From Bacteroidota bacterium (GTDB lineage: Bacteria > Bacteroidota > Bacteroidia > Cytophagales > Hymenobacteraceae): DNA of 7,585 nt. The notes under the pieces are model-generated. The model was given only the letters and a program-made list of their open reading frames with translations. It ran no database searches and was not told the DNA's origin. Below, piece after piece: positions 6,361 through 7,585 of this stretch. The first letter of the stretch is position 1; every line of letters starts with the position of its first letter. The stretch lies in NCBI GenBank assembly GCA_023424725.1, contig JAFADQ010000112.1:1-7585 (forward strand), read 5' to 3'. The translations under genes and the position numbers were made by a program.

Positions 6361-6409
6361 AGAAATACGGCCGGCAAAAGCAACTCTTTAGCTTACCGGT
6401 TGTATTTCT
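6361..6409 (+). terminator. Strong hairpin between porX and tsaE (terminator or tsaE leader structure)
   Basis: AGAAATAC (6361-6368) pairs with GTATTTCT (6402-6409), and the stem continues through G6369-G6370 with U6400-U6401 and CCGG (6371-6374) with CCGG (6396-6399), giving 14 pairs. After a small internal loop, AAGC (6378-6381) pairs with GCTT (6391-6394) around a 9-base loop. Two of the pairs are G-U in plus-strand RNA but would be C-A mismatches in minus-strand RNA, so the structure favours plus-strand transcription. No T-run follows. It may form the 3' end of the porX mRNA or the 5' leader of tsaE. Confidence 0.5.
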
Positions 6410-6446
6410 GTAACATGTTTAGCATTTACTCTCTCACGATTCCGGA

Positions 6447-6890
6447 ATGGCTATTGCCGCACCTTTGCTTAAGATTTTGGCTGTAACAGAGCAAAATTTG
6501 CCCTCTGCAGCCCGGCAAATTTTAGCCGCGTTGCCGCCCGGTTATAACGTTATTTGCTTTAACGGCGAGATGGGAGCGGGCAAAACCACTTTTATCAGGT
6601 ATCTGTGCGAAGAGCTTGGCGTAAAAGACCATGTAAGCAGCCCAACCTACGCGCTCGTAAATGAGTATGAAGCTAATGATGGGCGGCGAATTTGCCATTT
6701 CGATTTTTACAGGATAAACAACGAGCAGGAAGCAGCCGATATCGGAACGGAAGAGTATTTTATGGCGGGTGCTTTGTGCCTGATAGAATGGCCATCCAGA
6801 ATACCGTCGCTGTTGCCGGAAAAATACGCGCAGATTAGCATAGAAGTGAAAGATTCGGAAAGCCGCGAGATCGGGCTGACATTACAGTAA
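6447..6890 (+). CDS. tsaE: TsaE, tRNA threonylcarbamoyladenosine (t6A) biosynthesis ATPase
   Basis: TsaE is the small P-loop ATPase of the bacterial t6A complex; with TsaD and TsaB it supports threonylcarbamoylation of A37 in tRNAs reading ANN codons. The product is 147 residues, typical of the family. The Walker A loop is GEMGAGKTT (40-48). Family motifs follow: SSPTYALVNEY (64-74), HFDFYRI (84-90) with Asp86 matching E. coli Asp80, and IEWPSRIP (113-120) with Glu114-Trp115 matching E. coli Glu108-Trp109. No signal peptide or membrane segment is seen. An in-frame stop at 6420-6422 and no earlier in-frame ATG make 6447 the earliest start. No clear Shine-Dalgarno sequence is present. The next gene begins seven bases after the stop, so the two are almost certainly co-transcribed; TsaD and TsaB are not in this window. 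Confidence 0.96.
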   Translation: MAIAAPLLKILAVTEQNLPSAARQILAALPPGYNVICFNGEMGAGKTTFIRYLCEELGVKDHVSSPTYALVNEYEANDGRRICHFDFYRINNEQEAADIGTEEYFMAGALCLIEWPSRIPSLLPEKYAQISIEVKDSESREIGLTLQ

Positions 6891-6897
6891 CAACTCC

Positions 6898-7585
6898 ATG
6901 ACACAAAATTACCCCGGTGGATTTGAAGCGCTTACAAAAGGGCAAACATCGCTTTTAACGCAGGAAGCGTTAAAATCTGTAGGCTCTGGCCGGAAAAGTA
7001 TGTTTATCGGAATTCCGAAAGAATCGTCGCTGCACGAAAACCGCATAGGCCTTAATCCGGAATCGGTGAAACAACTGGTAGAAGAAGGCCATCAGGTGTG
7101 GGTAGAAACCGGCGCCGGCAGCCCGTCTAAATACGGCGACCACGAATTTTCTGAATCCGGAGCCCGCATTGTATATTCTACAAAAGAAGTGTACGAAGCA
7201 GATTTTTTGCTAAAAGTAGCGCCGCCCACTTCCGAGGAGATCGAGTTTCTGCATCCGGGCCAAACACTAATTTCGGCCTTGCAGCCCGGCACGCTTACCG
7301 CCGAGTATATAAACGCGCTTTGCCGCAAAAAAATAAACGCCATTTCGTACCAGCTCATTACCGATAAATCGGAAGCTAAGCCTGTGGTGCGCGCCATGAG
7401 CGAAATTGCCGGAAGCACGGTTATGCTTATCGCAGCCGAGTATTTAAGCAGCCGCCACGATGGCAAAGGAGTTATTTTAGGAGGCATTACAGGAGTGCCG
7501 CCCAGCAAAGTGGTAATTCTGGGCGCCGGCACCGTTGCAGAGCATGCCGCGCGGGTAGCATTAGGTTTAGGCGCCGAGGTAAAGG
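6898..7585 (+). CDS. ald: Alanine dehydrogenase / PntA-family protein (3' end beyond window)
   Basis: The open frame from ATG 6898 gives 229 residues with no stop and continues past the window. Residues 1-34 are an extension before the family start (MFIGIPKE, 35-42). The N-terminal AlaDh/PNT domain covers about 36-170, with ENRIGLNPESV (47-57), VETGAG (69-74) and MSEIAG (167-172). The Rossmann NAD-binding domain begins at ILGGITGVPPSKVVILGAGTVAE (family motif, about 193-215), with the dinucleotide loop GAGTVAE (209-215). Classical alanine dehydrogenase makes pyruvate and ammonia from alanine with NAD. By manual alignment Arg15 is kept as Arg49, but catalytic Lys75 falls on Ala108 (LLKVAPP) and His96 on Gln129 (SALQPG). 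Those stretches look more like transhydrogenase alpha, whereas MSEIAG is alanine-dehydrogenase-like. Bacteroidota proteins of this type are usually named alanine dehydrogenase; the reaction is uncertain. It follows tsaE by seven bases. Confidence 0.88.
   Translation, partial: MTQNYPGGFEALTKGQTSLLTQEALKSVGSGRKSMFIGIPKESSLHENRIGLNPESVKQLVEEGHQVWVETGAGSPSKYGDHEFSESGARIVYSTKEVYEADFLLKVAPPTSEEIEFLHPGQTLISALQPGTLTAEYINALCRKKINAISYQLITDKSEAKPVVRAMSEIAGSTVMLIAAEYLSSRHDGKGVILGGITGVPPSKVVILGAGTVAEHAARVALGLGAEVK

Noticed and set aside
7092..7532. 146-residue minus-strand open frame
   Set aside because: It is antisense to the alanine dehydrogenase family gene, which has clear domain motifs and stays open to the window edge.

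Overview
The window looks like core chromosome from a Bacteroidota bacterium, most likely a Cytophagales / Hymenobacteraceae-type organism. Four things point there: an LpxC-FabZ fusion, a PorX-type regulator (response-regulator receiver plus PglZ phosphodiesterase), the lack of obvious Shine-Dalgarno sequences before most starts, and several exact matches to the Bacteroidota -7 promoter element TAnnTTTG. The exact genus cannot be settled from the sequence alone. I see no mobile element, tRNA, rRNA or CRISPR array.

Minus strand, 4501 down to 1: a compact lipid A operon. Transcription runs from a SAMHD1-like HD phosphohydrolase (3257-4501) into lpxD (2137-3198), lpxC-fabZ (744-2147) and lpxA (681 to beyond base 1, truncated by the window edge). 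lpxD and lpxC-fabZ overlap by 11 bases. A 15-bp perfect hairpin containing the lpxC-fabZ stop codon separates that gene from lpxA. LpxA, LpxC and LpxD carry out the first three steps of lipid A synthesis. FabZ makes the unsaturated intermediate for chain elongation from the same hydroxyacyl-ACP pool used by LpxA and LpxD, so the fusion puts the two competing branches in one polypeptide.

Divergent region, 4502-4767: 266 non-coding bases. The porX-proximal part holds three perfect 5-bp hairpins whose centres lie 23 bases apart. The last is followed by seven T's, which looks like an intrinsic terminator in the porX leader.

Plus strand, 4768 to 7585: porX (type IX secretion regulator family), a non-coding gap with a strong hairpin just after a TAnnTTTG element, tsaE (tRNA t6A modification ATPase), and the 5' part of an alanine dehydrogenase / transhydrogenase-alpha family gene that continues past the window. 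In that last protein the positions of the two classical alanine dehydrogenase catalytic residues, Lys75 and His96, appear to be Ala and Gln.

No wholly new multi-gene system is evident. The points most worth checking are the structured porX leader, the LpxA His160-to-Gln change, the non-canonical alanine dehydrogenase active site, and the unexplained HD hydrolase at the head of the lipid A operon.
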